Assembly (NCBI GenBank): GCA_965212195.1 | Contig: CBDBUW010000011.1 | Location: 266,416-330,415, forward strand | Direction: 5' to 3' | DNA length: 64,000 nt | Source: JAJCYK01 sp965212195 | GTDB lineage: Bacteria > Bacteroidota > Bacteroidia > Cytophagales > Cyclobacteriaceae | Part shown: piece after piece, positions 46,669 through 56,332 of the stretch | Layout: every line of letters starts with the position of its first letter | How positions within the stretch are numbered: the stretch's first letter is position 1 | Program-made: the position numbers and the translations under genes | Notes under the pieces: generated by a model | What the model was told of the DNA's origin: nothing | Seen by the model: the letters and a program-made list of their open reading frames with translations, nothing else | Database searches by the model: none

Positions 46669-47979
46669 ATGGCTATGAATAATTCTACGTTGTTAGAGGA
46701 TATCACAAATAAGCACTCGAAGATCTGTGTTATAGGTTTGGGCTATGTGGGATTGCCCATTGCTTTGGAATTTGCCCGCAAGGTTTCCGTTATCGGCTTC
46801 GATATTAATGCCCAAAGAGTGGAAGACATGCGCAATAACATTGATCCTAGCAAGGAGTTGGAGGCTGAGGATTTCAAAGATTGTGACATTTATTTCACCC
46901 ATGAAACCTCAGAAATAGCCGAAGCGAAATTTTTTGTAGTAGCAGTTCCCACACCCATTGACGATCACAAGCAACCGGATTTGAAGCCCTTGTTGTCGGC
47001 TTGTCGCACTGTGGGTAAAGTACTGAAGCAGGGTGACTATGTGGTGTTTGAGTCTACGGTGTATCCCGGTTGTACCGAGGATGACTGTGTACCTATTTTG
47101 GAGGCAGAATCTGGATTGCGTTACAAGCAGGATTTTAAGGTGGGCTACTCACCCGAAAGGATTAATCCCGGTGATAAGGAACATACGCTAACCAAGATCA
47201 CTAAAGTGGTATCCGGGTGTGATGCAGAATCGTTGGATATTATTGCAGAAGTGTACTCCCTGATCATAGATGCCGGTGTATACCGAGCTAGTTCAATCCC
47301 GGTAGCGGAAGCGGCTAAAGTTATTGAAAACACCCAGCGCGATTTGAATATAGCCCTGATGAACGAGCTTTCCGTAATATTCGGAAAGTTGGGAATTAAC
47401 ACCTATGACGTTCTGGAGGCCGCAGGCACCAAATGGAACTTCCTTAAATTTACCCCCGGACTGGTGGGCGGACATTGTATCGGAGTGGACCCCTATTACC
47501 TCACCTACAAAGCAAACCAACTGGGATATCACTCAAAGGTGATCCTCAGTGGCCGCAACATCAACGATAATATGGGAGCTTTTATCGCCCGGCAGGTGGT
47601 GCAATTTATTATCGAGAAAGATAAGAGCCTGAAACAAGCCAAAGTGCTGGTGATGGGAGTCACCTTTAAGGAAAACGTTAGCGACATTCGTAATTCCAAG
47701 GTGGCGGATGTGGTGAACGAGCTAAAGTCCTACAAACTTCAGGTAGATGTGGTGGATCCCTATGCTGATTCACAGGAAGTAGATCACGAATATGGTTTTG
47801 CCCTTAGTCCGCAAATGGACAACGACTACGATGCAATTGTATTGGCGGTTGGACATCAGGAGTATACCGGGAAGTCCGAAGACTTTTTTCAACAACTGTC
47901 CAATGAAAAGACCTTACTCTATGATGTGAAAGGGATTTACCGTGGACAAATCCACGATCTTACGTATGAGAGCCTCTAA
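46669..47979 (+). CDS. UDP-N-acetylhexosamine dehydrogenase (TviB/WbpO-like)
   Basis: A 436-residue nucleotide-sugar dehydrogenase. Marks are CVIGLGYVGLPIALEFARK, VAVPTPIDDHKQPDL, VFESTVYPGCTEDDCVP, YSPERINPGDKEHTL, VGGHCIGVDPYYLTYKA with the catalytic Cys, and LVMGVTFKENVSDIRNSK. The YSPERINPGDK form is typical of TviB/WbpO, which makes UDP-N-acetylgalactosaminuronate or the gluco form. It is 6 bases from the Wzc-like gene. Confidence 0.93.
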   Translation: MAMNNSTLLEDITNKHSKICVIGLGYVGLPIALEFARKVSVIGFDINAQRVEDMRNNIDPSKELEAEDFKDCDIYFTHETSEIAEAKFFVVAVPTPIDDHKQPDLKPLLSACRTVGKVLKQGDYVVFESTVYPGCTEDDCVPILEAESGLRYKQDFKVGYSPERINPGDKEHTLTKITKVVSGCDAESLDIIAEVYSLIIDAGVYRASSIPVAEAAKVIENTQRDLNIALMNELSVIFGKLGINTYDVLEAAGTKWNFLKFTPGLVGGHCIGVDPYYLTYKANQLGYHSKVILSGRNINDNMGAFIARQVVQFIIEKDKSLKQAKVLVMGVTFKENVSDIRNSKVADVVNELKSYKLQVDVVDPYADSQEVDHEYGFALSPQMDNDYDAIVLAVGHQEYTGKSEDFFQQLSNEKTLLYDVKGIYRGQIHDLTYESL

Positions 47980-48000
47980 GGTTAATTAGGGCTCTTTATT

Positions 48001-49461
48001 TTGAGCTCTTTAAAAAGCAGAAGCTTAACCGCCTTGGGCTGGGACTTGATCGGCAAGTATGCCAATCAGGGTACTTCCTTTATAATTTCAATTTTTTTAG
48101 CCAGGATACTGGAACCCCGTGATTTCGGGCTTCTGGCCATGGCCAATGTTTTTATTGCGCTTTCACAAAGTTTTACGGACATGGGATTTGGCAAGGCCTT
48201 AGTGCAGGCCCGCAATCCAACTTCCACGCAATACTCCACGGTATTCTATATCAATATAGCCATTGGTATTGTCCTCTGTATACTGTTTGTAGGCATAGCT
48301 CCTTGGATCGCCATCTATTTTAAAGATCCTATGGTAAAACCCATCACCCAGGTGATGTCATTGGTGTTTTTGATAAGCGGTTTGAATGTAGTACAAATCG
48401 CCAAGTTCACCCGGCAACTAAATTTCAAAAGACTGACCCAGGCCAATATTCTAGCCTCAATTGGCTCGGGTATGCTGGGTGTACTGCTGGCTTTTAATGG
48501 ATTTGGGGTATGGAGCTTAGTGGCTCAGAGCCTTACCTTTGCGGTATTAAAGAGTGCTGTGATGTGGTATTTTTCGGATTGGAGGCCTTCCCGGGAATTC
48601 GACCTACCCAGTACCCGGCCTTTATTTGTTTTCGGCGGTAAGATCTTTTCCGCTGGATTCATCAATACGGTTTTCCAAAAGTTGGACGTACTGGTGATCG
48701 GAAAATTGTTCGCTGCCCGTGACCTGGGTTTCTTCTTCCGTGCCAAATCATTCAACACCCTGTTGATCCGTTTTACCAGCGCCAGTCTGGGCAACGTGTT
48801 GTTTCCGGTGTTTAGCCAGATACAGGACGACCAGCCGCGCGTACAACGGGTGCTCTTTACTTCTCTGGAGATCATTTCCCTGATGGTATTTGGGCTTATG
48901 GGGTATCTGTTTGTTAATGGGGAACAGCTCATTGTATTTTTGTTTTCAGCAAAATGGTTGCCCTCTGTAATCTATTTTAAGTTTATCATCCTCAAAGGGT
49001 ACGCAGTTCCCCTTAACAGCTTATATATGAACCTGATCAAAGGTATGGGCAAAGGCACTCTGTTTTTCAAGCTGGAATTGCTTAAAAAATTACTCTACGG
49101 TGTGGCGGTAATTGTGGGTATACAATTCGGAATTCGGGGATTTATTCAGGGGTTGGTGATCGTGGCCTTGTTCAATACTGCAATTAACATGGGTGCCGTG
49201 ACCAAAACTATGAGAATTTCCCTTTTTAAGCAATTAGCCAAGATTATTCCCTACGCCCTAATAGCAACTTTGCTTAGCTGGGGTCTTATACAGGGCCTGA
49301 AGTGGTTGGAACTCAGTCACTTTTGGCATATCGTGGTGTCAGGAGCGGTTTATTTCACCTTGTACTTACTTATTTTAAGAATAACCGGACTTAGGGGGTA
49401 CCATTTGCTGGATGAACATTTGGGCGGGTTTGTGAGGAGTAAACTAGCTGGCCGTCGATAA
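48001..49461 (+). CDS. glycan flippase (Wzx / MOP superfamily, WzxC-like)
   Basis: A 486-residue integral membrane protein with about 12 to 14 helices. It starts at TTG (48001), the only sensible start before ALGWDLIGKYANQGTSFIIS. Family marks are LARILEPRDFGLLAMANVFIALSQ (in two pieces), NPTSTQYSTVFYINI, FQKLDVLVIGKLFAARDLGFFFRA and VLFPVFSQIQDD. It should flip the lipid-linked repeat unit. It lies in the operon with the export and dehydrogenase genes. Confidence 0.9.
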   Translation: MSSLKSRSLTALGWDLIGKYANQGTSFIISIFLARILEPRDFGLLAMANVFIALSQSFTDMGFGKALVQARNPTSTQYSTVFYINIAIGIVLCILFVGIAPWIAIYFKDPMVKPITQVMSLVFLISGLNVVQIAKFTRQLNFKRLTQANILASIGSGMLGVLLAFNGFGVWSLVAQSLTFAVLKSAVMWYFSDWRPSREFDLPSTRPLFVFGGKIFSAGFINTVFQKLDVLVIGKLFAARDLGFFFRAKSFNTLLIRFTSASLGNVLFPVFSQIQDDQPRVQRVLFTSLEIISLMVFGLMGYLFVNGEQLIVFLFSAKWLPSVIYFKFIILKGYAVPLNSLYMNLIKGMGKGTLFFKLELLKKLLYGVAVIVGIQFGIRGFIQGLVIVALFNTAINMGAVTKTMRISLFKQLAKIIPYALIATLLSWGLIQGLKWLELSHFWHIVVSGAVYFTLYLLILRITGLRGYHLLDEHLGGFVRSKLAGRR

Positions 49462-49660
49462 AAATTTTCCATACAAAATTACTAAATTCAATTGTTAGGT
49501 AGTGATTAAAAGGTATTGAGACTTGATGGCTAGTTGTTTCTCTCAAATATTAGTGAAGGGAACAGGTAGGAGATATGTCCTAAAATACCTCGGAGATAAG
49601 CTAGACTTATCCTGAATAAAGAACGTCCTGTTAAAAATTGTAGGAACTTAAAACGACCTA

Positions 49661-51769
49661 ATGAAAAAAATCTACCACCACTCTACATTTACATTTGCCA
49701 TCGGGTTGATAGCCAGCTTTCTACTGCTGAACCTTCCAGCTCACGCCCAAGACTTTCCCGCGGTTATTGAACTCAACAGCTTAGACGGAACAGATGGATA
49801 TACCATTAACGGAAGCGGGACCGACTTAGGTTGGCACGCTTCTGCTGGCGGTGACCTAAATGGTGACGGATTTGACGATATTGTGGTGGCCCCAAGGTTT
49901 GAGGAGGTCTATGTAATCTTTGGCGGAGAGAATCTGGACAGTGCTTTGGCAGTAGTAGATTTAAACGGAAGTAATGGTTTTACCATAAGTGGTAGTTCTT
50001 TCGCGGGCAGTGTGGCCATTACTCCTGATATTAATGGGGACGGGATCGATGATCTGATGTTAGGTGGAGTGGAATTTGGCACTATTGACATACCGCCGTT
50101 TTGTTATGTTATCTTCGGAGATACCAGTTTCGGGCCTATGTTTGATTTGACCTCATTAAATGGCACTAATGGCTTTGTAATTGAAGGATTTAGAGATACC
50201 GGAATCCCTGACGTGATGACCCTTTCCGGGGCCGGTGACTATAATGGAGATGGCCACCAGGACATACTAGCTTGTCAGAGAGGTGATTACAGGGCCGGTA
50301 TATGCGGATTGATCTTAGGAGCCGGAGGATCCTACCCGGATACTTTGAGCACCAACGATTTAGATGGAACCAATGGGTTCAAAATGATAGGTAGGACTGA
50401 AGATTCTGCGGGAAGGTCCTTAGGAACCGCGGGTGATATAAATAATGACGGTTATGATGATTTTGTAGTAGGGGCTCCTGAAGTGCTGGTGGCGTTTAAC
50501 CACTTCGGAGAAGCTCATGTGATTTTTGGTGAGGAACAAATTTCCAGTGATACGGTAATATTTAATGACCTGGACGGCACCAGGGGATTTCGAGTAAAGT
50601 CTACCTTCGATGCAGATCAACTGGGTATTGGGGTGAGCACTGCGGGAGATATTAACCATGATGGTTTTGATGATTTGTTAATTGGAGCGCCCACTCCTGA
50701 AGAGAATTTCCAAGTTTCAGGCCCCGGACAAGCCTACATAATCTATGGAACCGACCAGCCATTTCCTGCGTTATTGAATCCTGTGGACCTCGATGGGACT
50801 AATGGCTTTGCCATTAATGGCATAGAGATTGCCGATTTTTTAGGACGTTCTGTCAGTGATGCTGGGGATCCAAACGGCGATGGTATTGATGATATTATCA
50901 TTGGAGCCCCCGGTGTAGATCTTAATGGGGTAACCAATGCAGGTGCAGCCTATGTGGTCTTCGGAAAAAGCGGAGGGTTTGGAACATCACTGGAAGTGTC
51001 CGATCTAGATGGAACCAACGGCTTTGCAATTCATGGTACTAATAACAACGTATGGGGCCAGGCTGGCTATTCAGTGAGCACCGCTGGCGACATCAATAAT
51101 GACAATATTGATGATATTCTAATTGGAGCCCAAGGCGAAGATCAAGCCTATGTCATCTACGGCCGGGATCTCCATGCCATGAACTTCGATGAAAACCCGA
51201 AAATCACAGACATTCAATCCAACCAGATCACTTTAGAGGTGATCTGGGGAGAAAAGGGAACCGTATATTATTCATTGTTGACCGATGGCAGCACTGCTCC
51301 CAGTGCCCAGGAGATTATTGATGGAGTAGCAGGAGCTGCGGCTAACGGTTCCATTCTGATCACCGAAGAGAATGTCGCCGTTTCAGAAACCATTACCGGT
51401 TTACAGTCCTCCACCCCCTATGATGCATACCTGGTGGCGGTGGATGAGCTGGATCATATCGGTGAGGTGGATTCCCTGGAGGCCACAACCGCTACCGTAA
51501 CCGGAATCGTGGAACTGCCCGTAGGCAGCTTTAAGATCTACCCCAATCCCGGCTCGGATATTTTGAATATCGAACTTCCCAATCAGGGAAATATTAAATC
51601 CTGGAACCTCCGCTTGCAAGACGTATTGGGCCGCTATCATGCGCTTAGACCTGCTATTTACGGCCCCTCGTCCATGCACCTGGATATTTCCCATTTATCC
51701 TCAGGATTCTACGTCCTAACCCTGGACGACGGGCGATACCGGGCTGTGCAAAGAATTATGAAAAAATGA
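49661..51769 (+). CDS. T9SS-secreted FG-GAP repeat protein (integrin-alpha-like propeller)
   Basis: A 702-residue secreted protein. The signal ends LLNLPAHAQ. Seven FG-GAP/integrin-type blades each have a calcium loop: DLNGDGFDDIV, DINGDGIDDLM, DYNGDGHQDIL, DINNDGYDDFV, DINHDGFDDLL, DPNGDGIDDIII and DINNDNIDDILI. Each is preceded by a LDGTNGFxI strand. A fibronectin-like domain (about 510-620) follows, then a type A type IX secretion tail (SFKIYPNPGSDILNIELP, FYVLTLDDGRYRAVQRIMKK). It should be displayed on or released from the cell surface, possibly for adhesion. It sits inside the glycan locus. Confidence 0.9.
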   Translation: MKKIYHHSTFTFAIGLIASFLLLNLPAHAQDFPAVIELNSLDGTDGYTINGSGTDLGWHASAGGDLNGDGFDDIVVAPRFEEVYVIFGGENLDSALAVVDLNGSNGFTISGSSFAGSVAITPDINGDGIDDLMLGGVEFGTIDIPPFCYVIFGDTSFGPMFDLTSLNGTNGFVIEGFRDTGIPDVMTLSGAGDYNGDGHQDILACQRGDYRAGICGLILGAGGSYPDTLSTNDLDGTNGFKMIGRTEDSAGRSLGTAGDINNDGYDDFVVGAPEVLVAFNHFGEAHVIFGEEQISSDTVIFNDLDGTRGFRVKSTFDADQLGIGVSTAGDINHDGFDDLLIGAPTPEENFQVSGPGQAYIIYGTDQPFPALLNPVDLDGTNGFAINGIEIADFLGRSVSDAGDPNGDGIDDIIIGAPGVDLNGVTNAGAAYVVFGKSGGFGTSLEVSDLDGTNGFAIHGTNNNVWGQAGYSVSTAGDINNDNIDDILIGAQGEDQAYVIYGRDLHAMNFDENPKITDIQSNQITLEVIWGEKGTVYYSLLTDGSTAPSAQEIIDGVAGAAANGSILITEENVAVSETITGLQSSTPYDAYLVAVDELDHIGEVDSLEATTATVTGIVELPVGSFKIYPNPGSDILNIELPNQGNIKSWNLRLQDVLGRYHALRPAIYGPSSMHLDISHLSSGFYVLTLDDGRYRAVQRIMKK

Positions 51770-51828
51770 TCACCGGCTATGCACACTGGTAATCTGTGTA
51801 GGTGGTTTTTTAATTCAAAATAAGCATC

Positions 51829-51836
51829 TATTTTTG
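51829..51836 (+). promoter_or_regulatory. candidate Bacteroidota -7 element before the sulfotransferase operon
   Basis: TATTTTTG, followed by CA, fits TAnnTTTG and lies 23 bases before the start at 51860. A T-rich run at 51805-51811 is a possible -33 region. Confidence 0.55.
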
Positions 51837-51859
51837 CAGCAGTAAATAAGCTGTTATAT

Positions 51860-52846
51860 ATGCCCCAAAGGTCTATTTTTATTTTGGCTTCCGAGCGATC
51901 AGGTACTAATCTGCTTAGGTCCTTACTGTCAAACCACAAACAGATTGAAGGGCCCATTGCGCCTCATTTTCTGGATGTCTTTTGGCCTATTCTTAACAAT
52001 TACCGTGATTTAACACACGGTAATAATATGGAGCGGCTGTTCCATGATATGGTAGCGCTGGCAAATCACAAGTACCACAATTGGGATCTTCAAATATCTT
52101 TTGATGAGCTCCGGAATAAATACTCCATTGAGAATTTTATGCAATTATTCGATGCCCTTTACTACGAAAAGGCCGCTCAGGCTGGAAAGGGAAGCTATGT
52201 TTGCAAGGGCAATCATATTTTCAACTACGGGCATGTAATAGCCAACGGTATCCCCAATGCTAAATTCCTCTACTTAGTAAGAGATCCCCGCGATCACGTG
52301 GCTTCCTGGAAGAAAAAACCGCTCTTTATTAAAACTCCCTATGATGCTATTACCAAATGGGCCAAAGAGCAACAAGCTTGCCTTTCCTTGCGGTATGCTC
52401 ACAATTTTGAAGTTCATCAGGTGCGTTATGAAGATCTGATTGCAGATCCGGTCGCCTCTATGAGAAAAGTATTGGAATTTGTAGAACAGGAAGATGATCC
52501 CAACTGCTACAGCACCGATCAGGAGAAAAATAAGGAAATTGCCTGGAATAAATACTGGGAGAATTTGTCCAAACCCATCATGAAGGACAATCAAGGGAAG
52601 TACAAAAAAGTACTCACCCCCGAGGAGATCAATATGATTGAATTTCAGGCCGGGGACCTGATGAATAATTTGGGGTATGATCTCAGCACCAGCGCTCGCT
52701 GGCAGCGCCCAAAATTCTTTGGATCCAGACTGAAACTAAAAAGGAGATTAACCGCCTGGAAATTTCGGGAACACATAAACCAAGATATGTTGCAACTTCA
52801 GGATAAGATGAAATTGATTCAGTCAATCCGTAATGCCTCAAAATAG
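51860..52846 (+). CDS. sulfotransferase family protein
   Basis: A 328-residue cytosolic protein. The PAPS-binding 5'-phosphosulfate loop is FILASERSGTNLLRSLLSNH, and the 3'-phosphate motif is FLYLVRDPRDHVASWKKKP. A VRYEDLIADPVASMRKVLEFV segment completes the family pattern. It transfers sulfate from PAPS, here probably to the surface glycan. No PAPS-making genes are in this window. It leads the second half of the glycan locus. Confidence 0.9.
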   Translation: MPQRSIFILASERSGTNLLRSLLSNHKQIEGPIAPHFLDVFWPILNNYRDLTHGNNMERLFHDMVALANHKYHNWDLQISFDELRNKYSIENFMQLFDALYYEKAAQAGKGSYVCKGNHIFNYGHVIANGIPNAKFLYLVRDPRDHVASWKKKPLFIKTPYDAITKWAKEQQACLSLRYAHNFEVHQVRYEDLIADPVASMRKVLEFVEQEDDPNCYSTDQEKNKEIAWNKYWENLSKPIMKDNQGKYKKVLTPEEINMIEFQAGDLMNNLGYDLSTSARWQRPKFFGSRLKLKRRLTAWKFREHINQDMLQLQDKMKLIQSIRNASK

Positions 52847-52866
52847 AGGAGGAAAAGTTAGGTTAA

Positions 52867-54279
52867 TTGAGAGACAGAAATAATATACGCTTACTGCATT
52901 CGGCTCGCACTGAGCATAATCCTTTTGCTGCCACCTCAGAGATCCTGGAGTGGTTACAGGCTCGCAATCAAGCGGTAAAGGTCCAGATCGACCAAGTGCG
53001 ATTTTCAGATTTGCAAGGTTGGACATTTGAAGAGTCCACTGGTAATCTTTGTCATGAATCCGGAGGTTTCTTTTCCATTGAAGGTATAAAAGTAAATACC
53101 AATTGGGGTGCTATTCCCCATTGGACTCAACCTATCATTAACCAACCGGAGATCGGCTTCCTGGGGATCTTGGCTAAGGAGTTTGAGGGTACTTTGATGT
53201 TTTTAATGCAGGCCAAGATCGAACCCGGTAATGTTAACAATGTGCAACTTTCACCTACCCTGCAGGCCACCAGGTCCAATTACAAACAACTGCACGGAGG
53301 AAAGAAACCTGCTTACCTGGATTACTTCATCCATAACCAAAAGTACAACGTGCTGCTGGATCAATTACAGTCCGAGCAAGGAGCTCGCTTTCTAAAAAAG
53401 CGCAATCGCAACATCATCATTGAAGTAGAGGAGGAGGTGGAAATGCTGGAGGACTTTCGCTGGCTTACCCTGGGGCAGATCACCCGATTGATGCAACACA
53501 ATAATGTGGTCAATATGGACACCCGTACGGTGATCTCCGGGATATCATTCCTAAATGACCCTGAAGATCGTATACCAGACCGTTTCTTGTCCAGTAATTC
53601 CTATGCCACGGAAATGTTGCTGTCTTCCCTGGCGGAGCGTCAGGGCTCATACACTTTTGATGAATTGATCTCCTGGCTTACCGAACAGAAAGTAAAGTAC
53701 GAGTTGGATGTCAAGAGGATCAATCTAAATGAAGTACAGAATTGGCAAGTTAATCCTGAGTGCATTGAACATGAAGAGGGCAAGTTCTTCAGGGTGATCC
53801 CGGTAAATGTGGAGATTGGCAATCGCGAGGTAAAGAGATGGTCCCAACCCCTGGTGCAGCCTGCCCAGGAAGGGATATGTGCCTTTATAATCAAAAAAAT
53901 CCATGGAATATACCACTTTCTAGTGCAGGCCAAGCTGGAATGTGGCAATTTTGACATCCTGGAATTAGCCCCCACGGTGCAATGTCTTACCGGTAATTAT
54001 CGGGGTGCTTCTCAAATGAAAGTGCCCTTTCTCAATGAAGTTTTAAAAGCGGCTCCCGGGAGTATCCGTTTCGATACTTATCAATCTGAAGAAGGCGGGA
54101 GGTTTTATCAGGAGCAAAATCGTAATCTGGTGGTGGAGCTAAAAGAGGATCAACAGCTGCAAATACCCGATAATTTCATTTGGATGTCTCTATACCAGTT
54201 GAAGGTATTTCTTAAGTTCAACAATTATTTAAATATTCAGGCACGCAGCCTTATCGCCATGATCGACTTTGTGGAATGA
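52867..54279 (+). CDS. NDP-hexose 2,3-dehydratase family protein
   Basis: A 470-residue protein starting at TTG, built of two similar halves of about 220 residues. Each half has the pattern QVKVxxxxVxxxxLxxW followed by EHExGKFFxV and GNxxxxELAPTVQxxxxNY (seen as VQLSPTLQATRSNY and LELAPTVQCLTGNY). This is the EvaA/TylX3 layout. The enzymes remove the C2 hydroxyl of NDP-4-keto-6-deoxyhexose, giving a 3,4-diketo-2,6-dideoxy sugar. Its stop overlaps the next start (ATGA). Confidence 0.88.
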   Translation: MRDRNNIRLLHSARTEHNPFAATSEILEWLQARNQAVKVQIDQVRFSDLQGWTFEESTGNLCHESGGFFSIEGIKVNTNWGAIPHWTQPIINQPEIGFLGILAKEFEGTLMFLMQAKIEPGNVNNVQLSPTLQATRSNYKQLHGGKKPAYLDYFIHNQKYNVLLDQLQSEQGARFLKKRNRNIIIEVEEEVEMLEDFRWLTLGQITRLMQHNNVVNMDTRTVISGISFLNDPEDRIPDRFLSSNSYATEMLLSSLAERQGSYTFDELISWLTEQKVKYELDVKRINLNEVQNWQVNPECIEHEEGKFFRVIPVNVEIGNREVKRWSQPLVQPAQEGICAFIIKKIHGIYHFLVQAKLECGNFDILELAPTVQCLTGNYRGASQMKVPFLNEVLKAAPGSIRFDTYQSEEGGRFYQEQNRNLVVELKEDQQLQIPDNFIWMSLYQLKVFLKFNNYLNIQARSLIAMIDFVE

Positions 54280-55247
54280 GCGAACCGTTAAAAATAGGGA
54301 TTCTGGGAGCGGCAAAGATCGCTGAGCGCATGGTACTGCCAGCCCTTGATCAAAACCCTAATTTTGAGCTGGTCGCGGTGGCCAGCCGTGAAATATCCAA
54401 AGCCCGGAGCCTGACCGATAAGTATGGAGGCCAGGCGTTGGCTGACTACCAACAACTGTTGGATCTGGATATTGATGCGGTCTATATTCCATTGCCCACA
54501 GGGTTGCACCACTACTGGGCTCTCAAAGCATTGGAACAGGGAGTTCATGTTTTGTTGGAGAAGTCAGCCGGCTGTTCCCAACAGGAAGTACAGGAAATTG
54601 TGGAGGCTGCCCGTTCCAGGAAGCGATTGGTTATGGAGAACTTTCAATTCCAGTATCATTCGCAGCACCAATTCGCCAAGCAGCTTTTAGAGGAAGGAGC
54701 CATTGGAGAAGTACGGAACTTTCGCAGTGCATTTGGATTCCCCCCTTTTCCCGATCAGGATAATATCCGCTATTCAAAAGCCCTGGGTGGCGGAGCCCTA
54801 TTGGATGCCGGGGCCTATACCATCAAAGCCACTACCTTTATGCTGGGCGCGGGATTTGAGGTTTCATCCGCTTCCCTGCATTATCCTGGAAGTAGTGAAG
54901 TTGATATATTCGGTGCGGGGTTACTTATGAACCAATATGGATTATGCTCTCAAATAGCCTTTGGCTTTGATCAATTTTATCAATGCAATTACGAGATCTG
55001 GGGCAGCAAGGGTAAACTGACCTCCCACCGGGCATTTACGGCTGGCCCTCAGGTGAAACCAAAAATTACCTTGGAACGACAAAACGACTCAGAGGAGTTT
55101 GAATTGGATGGTGACAATCATTTTATCAATCTGCACAATGCGTTTTATGATAGGATCCAAAAGAGAGATTTTGAAGCAGAGCATGAGGCTTTACTCACCC
55201 AGGCCCAATTGATCCAGCAATTTAAGAATCTGGCTAATGGAAAATAA
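54276..55247 (+). CDS. Gfo/Idh/MocA oxidoreductase, probable NDP-hexose 3-ketoreductase
   Basis: A 323-residue protein with the nucleotide-binding start KIGILGAAKIAERMVLPAL and the catalytic VLLEKSAGCSQQEVQEIV (Lys of EKS, where EKP is usual). Its second domain has GGGALLDAGAYTIKATTFMLG. KijD10 and related enzymes of this type reduce C3 of 3,4-diketo sugars after a 2,3-dehydratase, which is the gene just upstream; the ATGA overlap supports that. The substrate is inferred from context. Confidence 0.85.
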   Translation: MSEPLKIGILGAAKIAERMVLPALDQNPNFELVAVASREISKARSLTDKYGGQALADYQQLLDLDIDAVYIPLPTGLHHYWALKALEQGVHVLLEKSAGCSQQEVQEIVEAARSRKRLVMENFQFQYHSQHQFAKQLLEEGAIGEVRNFRSAFGFPPFPDQDNIRYSKALGGGALLDAGAYTIKATTFMLGAGFEVSSASLHYPGSSEVDIFGAGLLMNQYGLCSQIAFGFDQFYQCNYEIWGSKGKLTSHRAFTAGPQVKPKITLERQNDSEEFELDGDNHFINLHNAFYDRIQKRDFEAEHEALLTQAQLIQQFKNLANGK

Positions 55248-56331
55248 ACCTATTTACGTTACCCGGCCCGCCTTGCCTCCATTGGATGAATACATGGAGT
55301 TGCTGGAGGGAGTTTGGGAACGGGGTATCCTGACCCACAATGGTCCGCTGGTGCAGCAATTTGAAAAGGATTTTGGAACGGCCTGCAACACCCGAAATCT
55401 GGTGGCAGTCAGCAACGGTACCATTGCCTTGCAAATGGCTATTAAAGCCCTGGGACTTAAGGGAGAGATTATCACCACACCGTTTACCTGGGTGGCCACC
55501 ATCAGTGCCATTATTTGGGAATACTGCACGCCGGTATTCGTGGACATAGATCCTCAAACCTTAAATATGGATCCCACTAAGATTGAGGAGAAAGTTACTT
55601 CGCAAACCTGCGCCATTATGCCGGTGCACGTTTTTGGCAATGCCTGTGATACTGATGCTATTGAAAGCATGGCGCAGACGCACCATCTCAAGGTGATCTA
55701 TGACGCTGCCCACGCGGTGGGAGTTGTACACCAGGGTAAATCGCTGTTGGAGTATGGGGATATCAGCGCTACCAGTTTCCATGCCACCAAATTGTTAAAC
55801 ACCGCTGAGGGTGGTGGCTGCGTGACTCTGGATCAACAATTGTTCGAGAAGCTCCGGCGCATCCGATTTTTCGGGCATAATGAACAAAAAGAAATCGTGG
55901 AAGACGGTTTCAACGGAAAAATGACAGAAGTGAACGCCGCCTTGGGACTGGCCAACTTAAGATATCTGCCAAGGGTATTAACCGACCGCAAAACCAAATA
56001 CCACCTTTATCTGGAATTATTAAAGGATTCTAATCAATTACAATTTCAGCGTATAACTGCTGATGCCTGTAACTATAGCTACTTCCCAGTGATTTTTCCC
56101 TCCGAAGATCACTTGTTGGCGGTAGAACAAGCATTAGGGGCCCACCAGATCTTTGGCCGCAGGTATTTTTATCCGGCTGTAAATACTTATAACAATATCG
56201 TGAACTATACGCCTCAACCCCTAGCTGAAGATATCGCCAAACGAATTTACTGTTTGCCTCTGTACTACGAGTTAACTACTGAAGAGATCCAGCAGGTCGC
56301 GGATATCGTTATCCAAACTGTTAATGCCTAG
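55237..56331 (+). CDS. DegT/DnrJ/EryC1 aminotransferase, probable NDP-4-ketosugar C4 transaminase
   Basis: A 364-residue PLP enzyme. Marks are YVTRPALPPLDEYMELL, SNGTIALQMAIKALGL, MPVHVFGNACD, YDAAHAVGV, and the Schiff-base Lys in FHATKLLNTAEGGGC. The FHATK form is typical of 4-ketosugar aminotransferases such as VioA and its relatives. Placed after the 2,3-dehydratase and 3-ketoreductase, it should give a 4-amino-2,4,6-trideoxyhexose. It overlaps the upstream gene by 11 bases. Confidence 0.88.
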   Translation: MENKPIYVTRPALPPLDEYMELLEGVWERGILTHNGPLVQQFEKDFGTACNTRNLVAVSNGTIALQMAIKALGLKGEIITTPFTWVATISAIIWEYCTPVFVDIDPQTLNMDPTKIEEKVTSQTCAIMPVHVFGNACDTDAIESMAQTHHLKVIYDAAHAVGVVHQGKSLLEYGDISATSFHATKLLNTAEGGGCVTLDQQLFEKLRRIRFFGHNEQKEIVEDGFNGKMTEVNAALGLANLRYLPRVLTDRKTKYHLYLELLKDSNQLQFQRITADACNYSYFPVIFPSEDHLLAVEQALGAHQIFGRRYFYPAVNTYNNIVNYTPQPLAEDIAKRIYCLPLYYELTTEEIQQVADIVIQTVNA

Positions 56332-56332
56332 G

